Positions 1 to 13,200 of a stretch of DNA of 64,000 nt are shown in pieces. Origin of the DNA: Angiostrongylus vasorum. Taxonomy: Eukaryota > Nematoda > Chromadorea > Rhabditida > Metastrongylidae. The notes beneath the pieces are model-generated. The model had not been told where the DNA came from. It made no database searches and saw only the letters and a program-made list of their open reading frames with translations. Position numbers and translations under genes: made by a program. The stretch spans positions 2,756,001 to 2,820,000 of the forward strand of contig JADANN010000099.1 in the NCBI GenBank assembly GCA_018806985.1, written 5' to 3'. Numbering within the stretch: position 1 is the stretch's first letter; the number at the start of each line of letters is the position of its first letter.

Positions 1-224
1 CGGTGGTGGTTGGTCTTCAAAAATCTCCTCACGACCTAGTTGCTGGACGAATAAAATAGAAGAAAAGGTCTGGAGGGCGAAATAAGAATGCCTATTTACC
101 AAAACCAGAAATAATTGCTCATCGTAAGGATGGTATATATGAGGGTATATATTAATGGAAAGAAGAGTACACATCAATGAGAAAAACTATGCCTTGAGAT
201 ATCTAAGTTCAACTAAAACGGAAG

Positions 225-510
225 CGTGCAGCGCAGTGGGTCGGAGGCGCCCTGCAATACGCATAGGATCGATTCCCTCGCCCCAGGCTCACCAGGCCTT
301 CCATCCCTCCGGGATGGGCATTTCTCCAGACATGTCTAGGAGGATAGCAGCACTGGTTCGACATGTCAGTAGGCCATTGCGAGCCGTTGTAAAAGGCCAG
401 ATATGTATTCAATCACTTCTAACGATGCTTTATGAAGTCGAATGCATGGCGCATACCTCACGAAGTGATCAACACCGAGAGATTCATCCTTCTATCTATT
501 GTAAGAGACA
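225..510 (+). repeat. Family A SINE
   Basis: Head with GCGCAGTGGGTCGGAGGCGC and GGATCGATTCC, body and tail as in the 5031 copy. The 128-aa frame here is read-through of the repeat. Confidence 0.75.
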
Positions 511-608
511 GGAATATGTAGAGAGTGCAGCCATCGAATGACGACGAAAAACATAATTGTTTAGAACATCTTTCAGAAAAAACCTTCAACCACTCTTGAC
601 CATGGTAT

Positions 609-1022
609 TCTAACCACAAGAGTTACTTGGATACTTGGACGGCCCGTCTTCGCTGGTTTTGCGGAGTGCAGCATATTCTCCATTCTTCGGAGTTTTGCTG
701 GTTCAGATATTGTGTTTCTCTGAAGTCCCGAGGTCAGCCTGGCCAGAGTCTGACGTAGGCCGTAACCACCACAGGCAGTTGACGCCCTTGTGGATCAGAA
801 GGAGATTTGCCACCATGCGACTAGTTTGATACCAGAACTGTGGTGGATCCTGGTATTGGTTCACTCTTAAATAGGCTTCTTGATGGAAATACGGACAGCT
901 TGGTAGACCTTGCCGGTGGAGGGAGAATGAATCATGAATCCCCCCGCTGTACATCGCAGTCCCACACCCAGGAATACCTCCCCGCCACGATGAGGCGGTA
1001 AACCATTGGGAGGTTTCCTCTA
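609..1022 (-). repeat. Family B interspersed repeat
   Basis: This is the reverse complement of the 2192-2575 copy; shared blocks include the TGATCCACAAGGG, CAGGATCCACCAC and GCCTCATCGTGG regions. No coding potential or terminal repeats seen; class unknown. Confidence 0.7.
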
Positions 1023-1030
1023 ACCTCAAG

Positions 1031-2190
1031 ACTGTGAAAGGGAAAAAAAAGTTATGCGATTAACGTCGGTACTTATTGTATGAGTAATTACGAAATGGGT
1101 TAGTACAAATGGTCTGCACTCACTCACCACAGGTCAGAAGTGTGAGCTGTGATTGGATGTTCATCTGTGGAAAGTACTCCATGTCCCCGTATCACGACTG
1201 CAAGGTTACCAAGCGCTACTGCATGAGCTGAAATTCCAACGATGCCCGTCACCAAGAAGCCTAAACATAGCAATTGTTCCGATGAAAAAAACAGTTACAG
1301 GTTTGCTTTCATCGGCGTCCAATAGCCGAAATCCTACTATGTTTGAATGGAAAACATCGTTCCCACTACGGTTGCAATATGGAATGCTATAGCGAGACAT
1401 TCTTTAATATGCCAACGAAATACTGAAAAACCCTATAATGCGACACTTAATTTTACGTTGAGAGATGAGAAAGTCGACATACCAAGATAAGTAACATACT
1501 TGCGATGATACGCATTGATTGTAATACACGAGGCCGAAAATGTTCCAGCATTCCACTTTTTGTAAAAAAAATATCTCCGCTCATAGTGAACTTTAGTAAC
1601 TTAAAGAGAAATAGTAAGTAAAAGAGAAACCACCAAAATCCCTCTTTTCGAACGCGATAAATATTTTCTTTTATCACGGCCATTAAACCCTGATTTTTGG
1701 AGCCCCACTAATTGTTCTTCTTTCTTTTGCTTCCCTCCATACTTTCACAGTATTCGTAGGCAATAATCGGTGCTAGTTCTTTCTTCCCACCTCAGCCTTA
1801 TTAACCCTATGATGAATCCACTTCAAAACCTAAAAAAAAGAAAACTCTTTCACTAGAAATTACTTAGAGCAGATGATTTCTATTGTACTTTCCAGTCAAG
1901 CAATGTTGTTATCAAAAATATTATAGCTATTTATTGAAAGCTAACATCGTGCTTCGTAGAATTATCGTAGACCTACAAGGATTAAAAGGAGATGTATCGG
2001 AAATGTCACTGACAATTTTCTACAGTTCTAAGAAAATTCTAATGAAAAGGTTTACAATCATGCAGCTTCTTCTTCGCGCTTATTGTCGAAAACATGTCAA
2101 ACAACTCTTTTTTTTCCTTTGTTTCATTTAAATCGCTTTAATAGCAAATTTACACAACCTTCAATTTAGAACTTACTGATCTAGTTATTC
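1031..2190. other. No gene recognised
   Basis: AT-rich, several short frames only; no repeat family assigned. Confidence 0.6.
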
Positions 2191-2191
2191 C

Positions 2192-2575
2192 CTCCCAATG
2201 GCTTACCGCCTCATCGTGGCTGGTAGGTGTTCCTGGGTGTCGGGCTGCGATGTGCACTGGGAGATTCATCTCGCCGCCAGCATCTCGCAAGCTGAGAAGG
2301 AGTTCGGCGTTTCCATCACGAAACCCAGCTAGGAGTAAACTAATACCAGGATCCACCACCGTCATGGTATGAAGCTAGTCCAATGATGGCAAATCTCCCT
2401 CTGATCCACAAGGGCTGCGAGTGCCTGTGGTGGTGACGACATGGGGGCAGACTTTGGCCAGGCTGTCCTCGGGAATCAAGGGAACCACAATGGCTAAATC
2501 AGCAAAATCTTCGGAGAATAGGAATTATGCTGGGGCCCGCACAACCAGTGAAGATGGGCTATCCAATATACAAGT
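2192..2575 (+). repeat. Family B interspersed repeat
   Basis: Reference copy: starts CCCAATGGCTTACCGCCTCA, has CAAGCTGAGAAGGAG, CAGGATCCACCACCG and CTGATCCACAAGGGC, and ends GGCCCGCACAACCAGTGAAG plus about 20 nt. Confidence 0.7.
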
Positions 2576-3117
2576 AAGATCTAGTTATTCTGAGCATCTT
2601 AAGTTCTAATATATCATTTTTTTTCCAACTAAATGCTTAATTCGTTAGAATTAAGAATCAGAATTATTGGGCGTCGGAAAGAAAATCATGTTCTCTTTTA
2701 AAAGCTCGTTCAAATCTCCTACCGATATGAACACGTAGAATTCTATTGTGTGAGCTCATTAAATGAATACATGAAGAAGAATGAAAGCAACAGAAACAAC
2801 TCACTGAATAGCAATCGTATCGACATACTGTGACGTTTCAGCTCATCGACGCCATCGGCCATTCAACTGCAAAAGGCAGCTTCAGGAAGACTAAACAGAG
2901 AGAGCGTTCAAAAACCCCAGAACAGACGAAATAAACCAATTCTATAAGCGAAATGAAGTGAGAAACTACGTATACCCTTTTTAAAATTTGCGAGTGAAAA
3001 AACAATTCAAGGCTAGAAAGAATTCCTGCGAACAATACACGGAACACCAAACTGTAGTGTTAAGTTCTTCAAGCTCTAGTTAACAGCGATATTTTGACCA
3101 ATTCTGAAAAAAGATGG

Positions 3118-3412
3118 TTTGGGCGTGACAGCAATAGCTAGAGTGCCTCGTAGTAAACTATGTGGTCAGCCAAGGGTTCGATCCCGCGCCTAGGGTTCAC
3201 TAAGCTTTCCATCCTTCGCGGGTCGGCAAAAATTGTACTGCACATGCCTGAGAGGATAGCAGCATTGACTCAATACATTGGTAGGCCTCTTCAAGTCACT
3301 GCACAGGCCAGATATGCATTCAATAGTCTCTATGATGCTCAATGAAGTCGAATGAATGACGCATCCTCTAAGGAATGATCAACGACGAATGCACTGTCCT
3401 CTATCCATTGTT
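3118..3412 (+). repeat. Family A SINE, diverged
   Basis: The head has a B box GGTTCGATCCC close to the Pol III consensus; the body (AGGATAGCAGCATTGACT) and end (AATGATCAACGACGAATGC) match. Confidence 0.65.
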
Positions 3413-4069
3413 GTTCGGATTAGAAGTTAAAAAACTACAGATTCCACTTGATAGACCTTTAGAATTTTAACATGAAGGAACGGTTTTAAAAGAAAGCACC
3501 TGTATCAAGCCTCAACGACCTTAGCAATCTTTAAGATTGTTTTGCTACGAAAATCCCTGTCCTTCTTAGATTGGCAAATACCTCATCTCATTCAAATAAC
3601 TAGTTTAGCTGTTGAAAGGCGAGGTCTGACGTGATGGGTTTCTGCCTTACAACTCATAATAAACAATGTACTCCTATGAAATATACAGTGATCCTTATAC
3701 TATGTTCTTCGTTTCCAGACAAAAAGTAACTGACATGACATGACATCCATGACAAGAATACTGAGAGCAACTGCGGCCGAATGAGACAAAAAAATTTAAT
3801 CAGAGTAAAACTGAAAAAGCAAATTTAATCTTTCATACACTAGTAAAGTCTCTATTTGTAGCAGTCGCTATTTGCACCCGTAAGCAGACATGAGTAGGGG
3901 AGTGCACTCTTTCGATATACACAAACAACGTGCAGGACTCTGGGAAGACAAAATCGATCAAGGAAATATTAGCAAACTTTAATCGTGACGACGTCATCTC
4001 ACAACAGAGCTGTTACTTATTATTATTTTTTTATCTTACATGAACTGTCACACCATCTATTCTGAGGAT

Positions 4070-4245
4070 CCAAGCACTTCTTGCATTGGATTCGTTTTCC
4101 TCAATTAATCGTACACATAGGTCTTCCAACATTTCGCTTGTTGTTTGGACATGAGGATTTCCTCCTCTATAAATTATATAGAATAATGGTCAAGTCGGCT
4201 CTCCTTGCGACTTTAGAGACAGCCGAGGTAGGGCGTTCCCACGTG
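4070..4245 (+). repeat. Family E repeat
   Basis: Shares blocks with 31500-31715: TCTTCCAACATTTCGC-like, AGAATGGTCAAG-like, CTCCTTGCGACTTTAGAGACAG-like. Nature unknown. Confidence 0.5.
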
Positions 4246-5030
4246 GATTGAAGGTAAATGTTGGGGAGGGTGTCGATGAGCGATTTTATTCGCACCCAAT
4301 ATTTTAATGAGTCCATTAGAGATATCCCGCTTTTTTTCTAAAAATGCAGATGATATGCTTGATTCGCTACTAGGATATCATATCACAATCATTTTGGTGA
4401 ACTCTTGAATGCTAAGTGAATACGGAACGCCTTGCACAAGTCATCTCACAACAAGAACTTTTGGCTGCATTTAAATTCTTACCAGCTATAGGGAGAGAAT
4501 CGTGCTGGCCCTGCGAATAGCATCAAGGTTTTTTGTATGGAAGAGATCTTCGAAATCTAGCTTTTAGAAACATGCAAATAATATCAGCTAAGGTTAGTAT
4601 AAATACGAACCCTCTCGTCGTGAAGTCTTTAATATATTCGCGACCCCCACTTTTCGGCGACGGCAGCGCGGACAACGCGTGATTTTCGGCGCCGCACTCT
4701 GCATTCTAATAAACGCACACGGGCTAGAGTGCCTCTCACAAAAATGAAGCCTACTCTACTCTTCCACTTTTTCGCTGCGGCTCTTTTTTTCGACTTGTAT
4801 CTTTCGCTCTTTTTTATTTTCCTACGTTTTTCAATATTCTTCTGTATACTTTTCCATGTTTTTACAATATTTTCGTGCCTATTGTGTGACCTTGTCCACC
4901 ACTAAGCCACAGAATTCACTTTTAGTAGCCCCCTTTGAAAGATATGTAGCTCTATATTATATACCACAAGCATATTTTAGTGATTTTTCTAATGTTTTTC
5001 GCATCCTATGGCATAATGTGTACATGGTAG

Positions 5031-5312
5031 GGGCGCGTGTGGCGCAATGGTAGGAGGCACCACTGCGACACACACGTGGAATCGATCCTCGCGCCCATGG
5101 CCCACCAAGCCTTCCATCCCTCCGGGGTCGACAAATCGGTACTAGACTTATCTGGGAGGATAGCAGCACTGGCTCGATACATCGGTAGGCCACCAAGAGT
5201 CATTGTGAAAAGGCCAGATATGCATTCAATCACCTCCAACGATACTTTATGAAGTCGAATGCATGGCGCATCCCTCAAGGATTGATCAACGCAGCGAGCT
5301 TTATCCTTTATC
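5031..5312 (+). repeat. Family A tRNA-derived SINE, best-preserved head
   Basis: The first 66 nt look like a tRNA: the acceptor-type stem GGGCGCG pairs with CGCGCCC, an A-box-like TGGCGCAATGG lies at about 5039-5049, and a B-box-like GGAATCGATCC near 5078-5088. An unrelated body of about 200 bp follows, conserved between copies (TCTGGGAGGATAGCAGCACT), with a TTTATCCTTTAT tail. It is the reference for the other family A entries. Confidence 0.8.
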
Positions 5313-6150
5313 GTTTTATGGCATGACAACCAGGATTCATCGTAGGGATTAGAAAGAAAGAAGAGTTACTGGGCAAGAAGTGGATTTTTCCAAAAACTGA
5401 AAGTGGTAATAAGAGTATAAGAAGGAGTATAGCTCTCGCTTTGAAGTGACTGATTTGATAGCTCGTGTTCTCTTCGATTTCCACTTTTTGTTTTTACACC
5501 AAATTGTTTGTTAGAAGGAAGTACTTGCGTTTGATAAGGATACTTGCGGTTAAAATGCTCATTTGTGCGAATTTCCTAACCAATCATAAGTGCACTTCAT
5601 CTTTCTCCTAAAATATGTGTAAGTGGCGAGCGTCTGCACTTTAGTAAATGCACGAATTTTGTGTTCTTTTTAAAGGTCAGAGGATATTTCTATAGTCCAA
5701 ACATTTCTCTTTTGCGTTGTCGAAAAAAACTTCGCAACTATGAAAATAAGCATAGCACATCGCTTTAAGTTTTGGAGGCAAAAAATACTCCAAAGAGAAA
5801 AAGGAAGTGTGAAGAAGGAAAAAGTGCGAAGACTAACTAGTTCTGCTTCCGAGATAAAGTAAAACACTACGCGAAATGGATGATGATCATTCTTATTCCG
5901 ATACGGCTGATTTATAATACAACAACGTGAACTGCTGACCCATTAACAACGTTTCGAAAGCCATAAACAACTAAGAACAATCGCCCATGGTTTCTCTGAT
6001 TGCTAAAAGTTTCACATGAAGCATTCCTTTCGTTGTAGTTATTTTTGGCACTTCAGAATTTTTTAGACGCGTTAGTAAGACAAATGAAAAAGATACAAGG
6101 AAAAACCGACTGTACATTTCAGTTGTAACACTGGATAAATTCATGCTAGA

Positions 6151-6390
6151 ATGAGAAATCCACACAACAGAATGGGATATGAACAGAATCACACTGTGGC
6201 CGAACAACGCAATCAATGTGCAAATGAAACAGCGGCACGTTTCTCACCTTTTGTGCTGACCACCACTTATTCAAAACGATTTCCTTCGTCAAGGCCAAAA
6301 GTACTGGAGGAATTCTATGAAATGCCCAAAATCGACAATGAAGTCAAAAAGGAAATACAGATTTTAAAAGAGAAGTGGCCGAAGCCGTAA
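6151..6390 (+). CDS. Hypothetical ORF, 79 aa
   Basis: ATG to TAA frame with mixed composition and a lysine/glutamate-rich C-terminus (VKKEIQILKEKWPKP). It has no recognised domain, signal peptide or membrane segment and no clear splice partners. It could be an exon remnant; coding status is doubtful. Confidence 0.15.
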   Translation: MRNPHNRMGYEQNHTVAEQRNQCANETAARFSPFVLTTTYSKRFPSSRPKVLEEFYEMPKIDNEVKKEIQILKEKWPKP

Positions 6391-7147
6391 ACAGCGAGCG
6401 ATTTTCGAGTCGCCAAACTCATGTCGTAGAGTGATTCTTACGACCAACGCTACTTTTCCATTGGCTGTCAGCGTTCACGAAAAAACAAGCATTTCATAAA
6501 GTACCCAAGCCAGTGCCGTTTCGTTGTGAATGAAATCGCTGGAAATCGAGGAGAATAACTAGAGCAAACCAGAGAACTATATACATTCGTGAGAAAGACG
6601 ATTGTTCATTGAATCTTTTTAGAAAATGTACACAAACATATGGGAGATTGGGATAGGTTTACCTAATAAAGAACCCTGCTCATTACAATCCTACCACTGA
6701 ATCGTTTCGAACTTCATTACAGGAAACAAGTAGAAGCCACAGGAAATTATGCATTCATGTAATCTCTGACTCGATCGCAATTGTGAGCTTGTTCTGATGA
6801 AGAGCACCAGAGACTTGTTTGCACCCATCGCACTGACGAGCATGGATGGATGACAAACATCAACTGACGTACGTGATTTATGATCACCCTTCTAGACAAC
6901 ATTCACGTTCACATGCCTTCAAACAGGAAAGAAACACAAAAGTACCAGAATCGAAACAGAAATAATCAGAGTGTTGAGCTACAGTTACACAGTCCAATTG
7001 ATTATCAGTATTTATCAAAAAAGTGAACATTTAACCCACTAATTTCCGAACACCTCACGACCTTCTTTCGTTTTTTATGAAAGTCTCCATTTACTATTTT
7101 TTTTCTTTCCATTTGATGTGATGAGTAGGAAGGGAAGTGCAAGAATT

Positions 7148-7215
7148 ACGAGGTGATGGCTCAGTGGTAATGATCGTCTCCACCTCAGACTGTTTCGCTG
7201 CATCATGTACTCCTT
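7148..7215 (+). repeat. Isolated tRNA-like SINE head
   Basis: GGTGATGGCTCAGTGGTAAT resembles the A-box region of family C; no B box or body follows. Confidence 0.35.
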
Positions 7216-8221
7216 CCATTATTTATGCATGGAATTCCTGAGGGGATTTCTCAACATCTAGAAAACGGATTTCACTCCAACTTTTTCGGGTCTGCTTCTT
7301 ACAGAACTGTCCTTAACAACGTTTGTAGACGAAAAAGATTTTCATTGTGACGGAAAATGCCAGTGACCAGGAGCTGTTTTTCGTGCTATGCCGTCAATCA
7401 CGCTTCTCTTTCAAGCACGTGTTCGCGTGGGCAACACAGGTGAAGAAGAAGAACTCGAAACGAATCACAAAGCGACGAAGACGTGTGGGTTGGTAAATAT
7501 TTGCCAACAGAGTCACACATGCTCTGCGCATGCTGTGTGATACGTGAAGTTCTCCAACAAGTGACGAAATGTCGACAATCAACGAAAAACCGACAAACAC
7601 AGTCAGAAAAGAGTAGGACTGAAAAATAACACAATTATCGAATTGATAGAATCTATCGAGGCATACTAATGAGAGAAGAAATCTTCTACTTAGATAACAA
7701 GTGAATTGAACTAAGAAGAAAGAGAAACTCTTCTGCAACACTCGCGCAGATAAAAGAAGGCAAAGTAATTTCTCTAGAATCCCTACTCTATCTGGAAACG
7801 ATTCGAGATTTACCAAACTTATTACCTCTAACAGTAATTAAGGAGCGTTATAAATGGACTTTTTTTTCTTCAGCATAGCATCAATATTCCGGTAAGGTAG
7901 CTTGCTCAAAACAGATGCGATGGCTAAGCAGAAAGCTTGGTGAGCAGGATTAGTGATGCAGCCGCATCCTACCACTAATACAACAGTTGATCAGCGTGTA
8001 GAACTTGTCCGACCATTCGTAAAGTCATTACCGATTGTCCACCAGGAGAAATTCCGTTTCCACTACGACTGCTGTCCGACCACGCGAGACGTGTGTGTAA
8101 TTTTCGCCTGGTTCTTCAAAGCGACGCTTGCAGTCCAGGTGTCTCTCGCTATTTGGAAAACAACTCAGAACTAGTACTACAATGGACAAAAAAAGAATAT
8201 TAGGGGAAAACCAATGAATCT

Positions 8222-8560
8222 GTGGCAACAATGTTCGCTAAAGAAACAACGAGAATGTCGCAAAAAATTTTTCACAGTAGTTGTGGAAGGTTGGTTCAGC
8301 ATCCAACTGATGGGTTCAATGCATCAAAACTTGAATATTTCGTGAACAATCGACAAAGACCTTCCACTCAGTACGATAACGATGCAAAAATAATTAGCGC
8401 GTTAAAAGAGCATAAAGGTCCCATTCCAACTGCAGAAAACGTTGACAGATGTAAGAAAGAATTCGAGCCAGAAAGCGTTGCAAATGTAATAAAGAATGAC
8501 AACCAGTACGTACTACCGCCGGAAAAGACTAGGAGCCATTCTTACCAATACGCATCATAA
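8222..8560 (+). CDS. Hypothetical ORF, 112 aa
   Basis: A hydrophilic frame (VNNRQRPSTQYDNDAKIIS, EFEPESVANVIKNDNQ) ends at 8560; the first true ATG is at 8231. Codon use looks less random than in surrounding shadows, and an open frame at 7953-8174 lies just upstream with a different phase. I recognise no family. It may be the last exon of an unknown gene or decayed transposon sequence. Confidence 0.2.
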   Translation: MATMFAKETTRMSQKIFHSSCGRLVQHPTDGFNASKLEYFVNNRQRPSTQYDNDAKIISALKEHKGPIPTAENVDRCKKEFEPESVANVIKNDNQYVLPPEKTRSHSYQYAS

Positions 8561-9046
8561 TGAAACTTTTCAGACCGACGTTGTACTGTACCATAGTTAG
8601 GAGACCTTGGCCAAAGGTGTCGCTGACATTGTAAGCCATTTCTGAGGTTCTACGTTCAAGAATGAATGCACATGAAAAATAGTCAGTTTGCTATTTAGTT
8701 CAGCTTGAACTTTCTAATTCCCAGTAAGACATGAATATTTTTGAGATGGATCTGAAATGAGTTTAAAACTACAGGAAGAATTATAACAGAAGAATTACAT
8801 TGGCCAACAACCTGAAGTATTCACTCTGCACAATCAAGTACCTCATACTTAACAGTCATATGCCACCGTCGAAAGGGAAAAGATTTTATTACAAGTAAGC
8901 TCTTAGTTAAATTCGTAATCTCGCCAAGTAGATTTCACGAATCACCAAGCAATTCGAGAAATTCTACACGCATCTGAATTGGATTTGAACTAAATTTGAA
9001 TTGGATTCGTCTTTCGTCAAAAGCGTAAAAGCTTTAAAAGTTTCCG

Positions 9047-9290
9047 GCGTTGATGAACCACTGAGGAATGCGTTATGCAGTAGACTCCATTATTCACCGT
9101 TAGAGGGTGATTGAACGCACATCTAGCCTATACAATGATTTCTGGTGTCCTATCGATATACAATGAAAGTACTGCTATCTTCCCAGACAAGTTTGGCGCC
9201 AATCTGCCGACCAGCAATGCTTGAAGGGATTTGTGAGCCTGTGAAGTGGGGTCGAACCATGCTAGTTTTGCAGGGCACCTCTAATCGCTG
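9047..9290 (-). repeat. Family A SINE, diverged
   Basis: On the plus strand it begins GGCGTTGATGAACCACTGAG and ends in the head complement; internal deletions. Confidence 0.65.
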
Positions 9291-9907
9291 CTTTATGTCC
9301 GCCGACATTCTTCAATCTATGACAAGGAAAAACATTTGCAGTTTTTTAGAGTGTTGAAAATTTTTGTAAATGAGGACTACATGAGCACAATTTTTTGCAT
9401 ATAAGTGGGTTCACCTCAAGTAACTTGGATTGCATGCATTACATATTTTATAGTTAGCAATTTCAAAGCAAAAGTGTTCTCGGACGTATGAAATAGCAAA
9501 GACTCAAAGCGATACAGTTTCTATTTAGTTACTCTTAAGTAAGGACGAAACCCCTATGGGACTCATACGATACGAAAATAGTGGCCGCTTTTAACGTTAA
9601 ATGAACACATCTCAGTTAATGGTGAATTTTGCTATGAGAACTTTCAGAATCTAGAAGTCCTTGCACTAAAAAAAATGCTCTGTTCCGTTGCCGGGATGAA
9701 GACCTCGTTTTCAGCAACCCATGGACACATATCGTCGCTCCAAGGCGGAATTTCTAACTCAAAAGTAAACGAGCAAGAGAGATTTCCCTCCAACAAAACA
9801 CGATGGCGTTCATCAATGTGTCGTTTATGTTTTCACCTGCTAACTTTCCTACGGAAATTTTAAAAGGCTAACCTGCGTCTTTAAAATTTCGAAAATTTTG
9901 ATGCCAA

Positions 9908-10252
9908 ACCCTCCCAGAGGTTTAACGCCTTATTGCGGCTTGGAGGTGTTCAGGGTCCCCCCATGTTGAGGAGTCCGACGTTTCCGTCAGAAAGCCTAGC
10001 TAAAAGCAAACCAATACCAGGATCCACCACCGTTCTGGTACCAAAATAGTCGTATGGTGGCAACTTTTCCTCTAATTCACAAGGGCGACGACTGCCTGTG
10101 ATGGTGACGACCTGGGGTAGACTTCGGCTAGATCGGCCTTGAGACTCCAGAGAACCACAATGGCCAAACCAGCAAAACTCCGAAAAAAATGGAAGTTATG
10201 CTGCGGCCAGCGCAACCAGTGAGGACTGGTCATCCAAGCATCCAAGCAAGTA
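9908..10252 (+). repeat. Family B interspersed repeat
   Basis: Same block order as 2192-2575, with deletions in the first third. Confidence 0.7.
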
Positions 10253-13200
10253 GTACCAGACATATTTAAACCTGATAGGACAAGGCGAAAAAAATTGTAT
10301 AATCTATTAACACATTCCTCCCCGCTTGGGCGTTATAGTGTCCATGTCCATAGCTATTTGGACCAAACAACCGTATGGACATTACAGTGTCAATAGTGAG
10401 TTTAGTGAATTCCAGATTTTTTTTAACGCACTATGTACACTCGTTCTATTGCTAATCGAAAGCAGATTAAAATAGTATGGGTGAGATCAGAAAGTAGTTC
10501 TCTACACTTAATGACTTCCAAAAACGCTCTCTCTAGGAAGTTAAATGAACGACGATTTGCCTAATTAACTGTGCATTCATTCTTATTACAATGGTCATCA
10601 TATGGAATATGTGGATGTAAAAAGTACCGAAATGGACTCAACAATGGATGCAGAATACTTCAAAATGCAAATAACGATGCATTTGCAAAATGGACCATAG
10701 TAACACACAGTAAATAGTAGCATAGATATCACTCGTACCCATAGAACGAAAGAGCAAAGTCTCTTCTACAGTCCTTTTGTGTTCACAACCCCTAAAGCGC
10801 TATAGTTATTGAAAAACTATTTTTTATTGTTAAAAAGCCAGAAAGCCCGCAGCCAACAAGAAATTGCTCGTAATAGGTTGGGTCAACCACGAAACGCGGT
10901 GGCCGGGCGTTACGGGTTAATGCCACAGAGCAACGTCTCCTCTAAAAATCCATGTGGTTCTTAACCTCTAAAATGTGTAGTAATCGAGGAACTGTCGCCG
11001 TTCATCGAGAAACCAGCTTGTGAAACCGTTTGGGACTGTCAACGGTTCAGCATAGTGCATGAAGAGATCAAAAAGTCCAAATAAACATCGCCTTGTTTTT
11101 AGTATTCAGCAGCTGTGTTGGAAAAAGCTTTAAAGACGTTGTTATCATTAATTCCACAGGACGCTTTCTCACAACATGAACTGACTGGATGTGTTTTTAG
11201 AGATTTCGTCACGCACGTATTTCGATCTGTAGTGTAACTAGTTTGTAATGGGAGAGGGGTGGAGTGCAGTGGTCAGAGGCGCCCTGCAATAATTACCAAT
11301 GAGATCGATCCCCACGCCACAGGCTCACGAAACCCTTGATCCCTTTAGGGTTGGCAAATTGGTACCAGACTTGTCTGGGAGGATAGCAGCACTGGCTCGA
11401 TACATCGATAGGCCATCGCAAGTTATTGTAAAGGCCAGATATGCATTTAATCACCTCCAAACAATACTTAATGAAGTCGAATGTAGAGTGCACCTTTAAG
11501 GGATCGATCAACGCCGAGAGCTTTATCCTCTTTTATGCAAGTCAATTCCATGCTATTGAAATAACATGTGTTTATGATGAAACTTAAGAAAGCTGTTCAA
11601 ATTCCATAACTTCGTGTAGTAACTCCCAGGACCAACTTTCTATTGATGTCGACACTGAACAATAAAGAACGATGGAGAAAAAACTCATTAAGAAATCCTT
11701 AATTCATTGAGGATTGTGAAAGTATGTGGCTCACCAGATTTCTCGTCAACCAGTTTAACCTTTCCAAGCTCTGGAGAAAGCAAAACCAGCTGAAACGTTA
11801 TCTATCGTGAAGTAAACATTGTAGTAACAATCTCGTGTCTTCTCAACAAGAAACAGTAAATTATTGTAAAACTTCAACTAATAGACACGAAACCCCATAG
11901 CAGTACCACTATTCAAATGTTCTCTTGGCACGTCGACTTGACATTCGGACGCCCTGGAAATCCAGTGGCGCCCAATTCCAGCACTTTTTTCAAAGAATAG
12001 GCGTACGTTGAGAATGTATGACAAGCTGAGAGGACATTCAGACGAGAATAAGAGAGGGTGGGCGAGGATAATGAGGGCCAGTCAGTCAGCCAACGCACTA
12101 TTATTCTACACTATTTATTCGACTTTGGCCCGCCCCCCCCAGAAAAACAAGTGAGTTGATAAAGCAGCAAAGGTGCTGGCGAACAGTTGTTTGGAAAACA
12201 GAAATACACGCTTAAGACGAATTGACGTAATTTCGAGAAAATTTTCGTCTAAAACGCTCCAAAAATTTAATGTATAACAAATAAATGCATTAGTAGAATA
12301 CTAGTAGACCACCCGTATAACTGTTAATCACCCATGTAGGCAGTATCAGGGTTTATATCCCGTAGTCAGCTAAGCTCGACTGGCACGAAGACCCGAAGAA
12401 CACGAGATTTTTCGTTTAAGACTTTCTACCTTTACATCTATGAAAAGCCAAAAAATCCGTTGCTCGTTGCACTTTTCCCCTACATCATCGACACTCTTGC
12501 AAACTAACAAGCCGCTTATTTCCCCTGTTCAGCTCCAGAGCTAGCTCCTTCATCATGTTGATTTTCAAGTCGGAAACGGGCAGACCGAGCATTGTGAGAT
12601 GCTTGTTTTTTTTTCAGGCAAACTGGGCAAATAATTTCCGATGTTGTACAGGTCCCCTTTCTTGTGCAATAAGAGGCTTTTTGGTAGTATTGGATTACGA
12701 AGCTTCCATTTTAAAGGTAGCGTGAGGAAAGCTGATTGATGTTACGTGACCTGAGGTGTATGCCTGCGGACGTGGTTGACAAACTACAGAAATATAAAAG
12801 TAGAGAGCGATCATCAACTTACTGGATCTATTCTGTCTAGACCATGGAAGGCGATCGTACTAGTTTTTGTGAAGGTCGACTTGTCGACATTTGTGGATGC
12901 TCTCCCCAACGTCAGTGGGCTCGGGTAGTACTTCCGCATCCTTAGCTTCCGAAGATCTCTTATTATCCCAGAACAGCAGTCGGACACAATTCATTAATTG
13001 TTTTCGGCTCATGCGACTTCAAATTGGTGTATCCGTTCGAAATCTTTTGCAGATAGACGCTTTTTTTATGGATTTGTTTTTTTTTACGGCTATCTAAAGT
13101 CGTTGGAGGAACTCCATTCACAACTCTTAGACTTTGTTCAACTGCATCGATGTTGTTGACAAGGGAATTCTCTTAAAAACAGGCCTAAGTAAGTTATTAA

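Larger units (their letters stand above)
5313..9046. other. Gene-poor stretch
   Basis: Apart from the two doubtful ORFs and the SINE head entered separately, nothing recognised on either strand; the 140-aa minus frame at 7394-7816 is low-complexity (F, L, S rich). Confidence 0.5.

Noticed and set aside
155..541. 128-aa plus-strand frame at the left end
   Set aside because: It is read-through of a family A SINE; the same peptide pieces (HQAFHPSG, RIAALVRH) appear at every copy.
5031..5096. Genuine tRNA gene
   Set aside because: The head is tRNA-like but followed by a conserved body and repeated many times with decay; the anticodon arm is not convincing, so it is a SINE head.
7394..7816. 140-aa minus-strand frame
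   Set aside because: Low-complexity F/L/S-rich translation with no domain, no splice context and an overlapping alternative frame; treated as chance.
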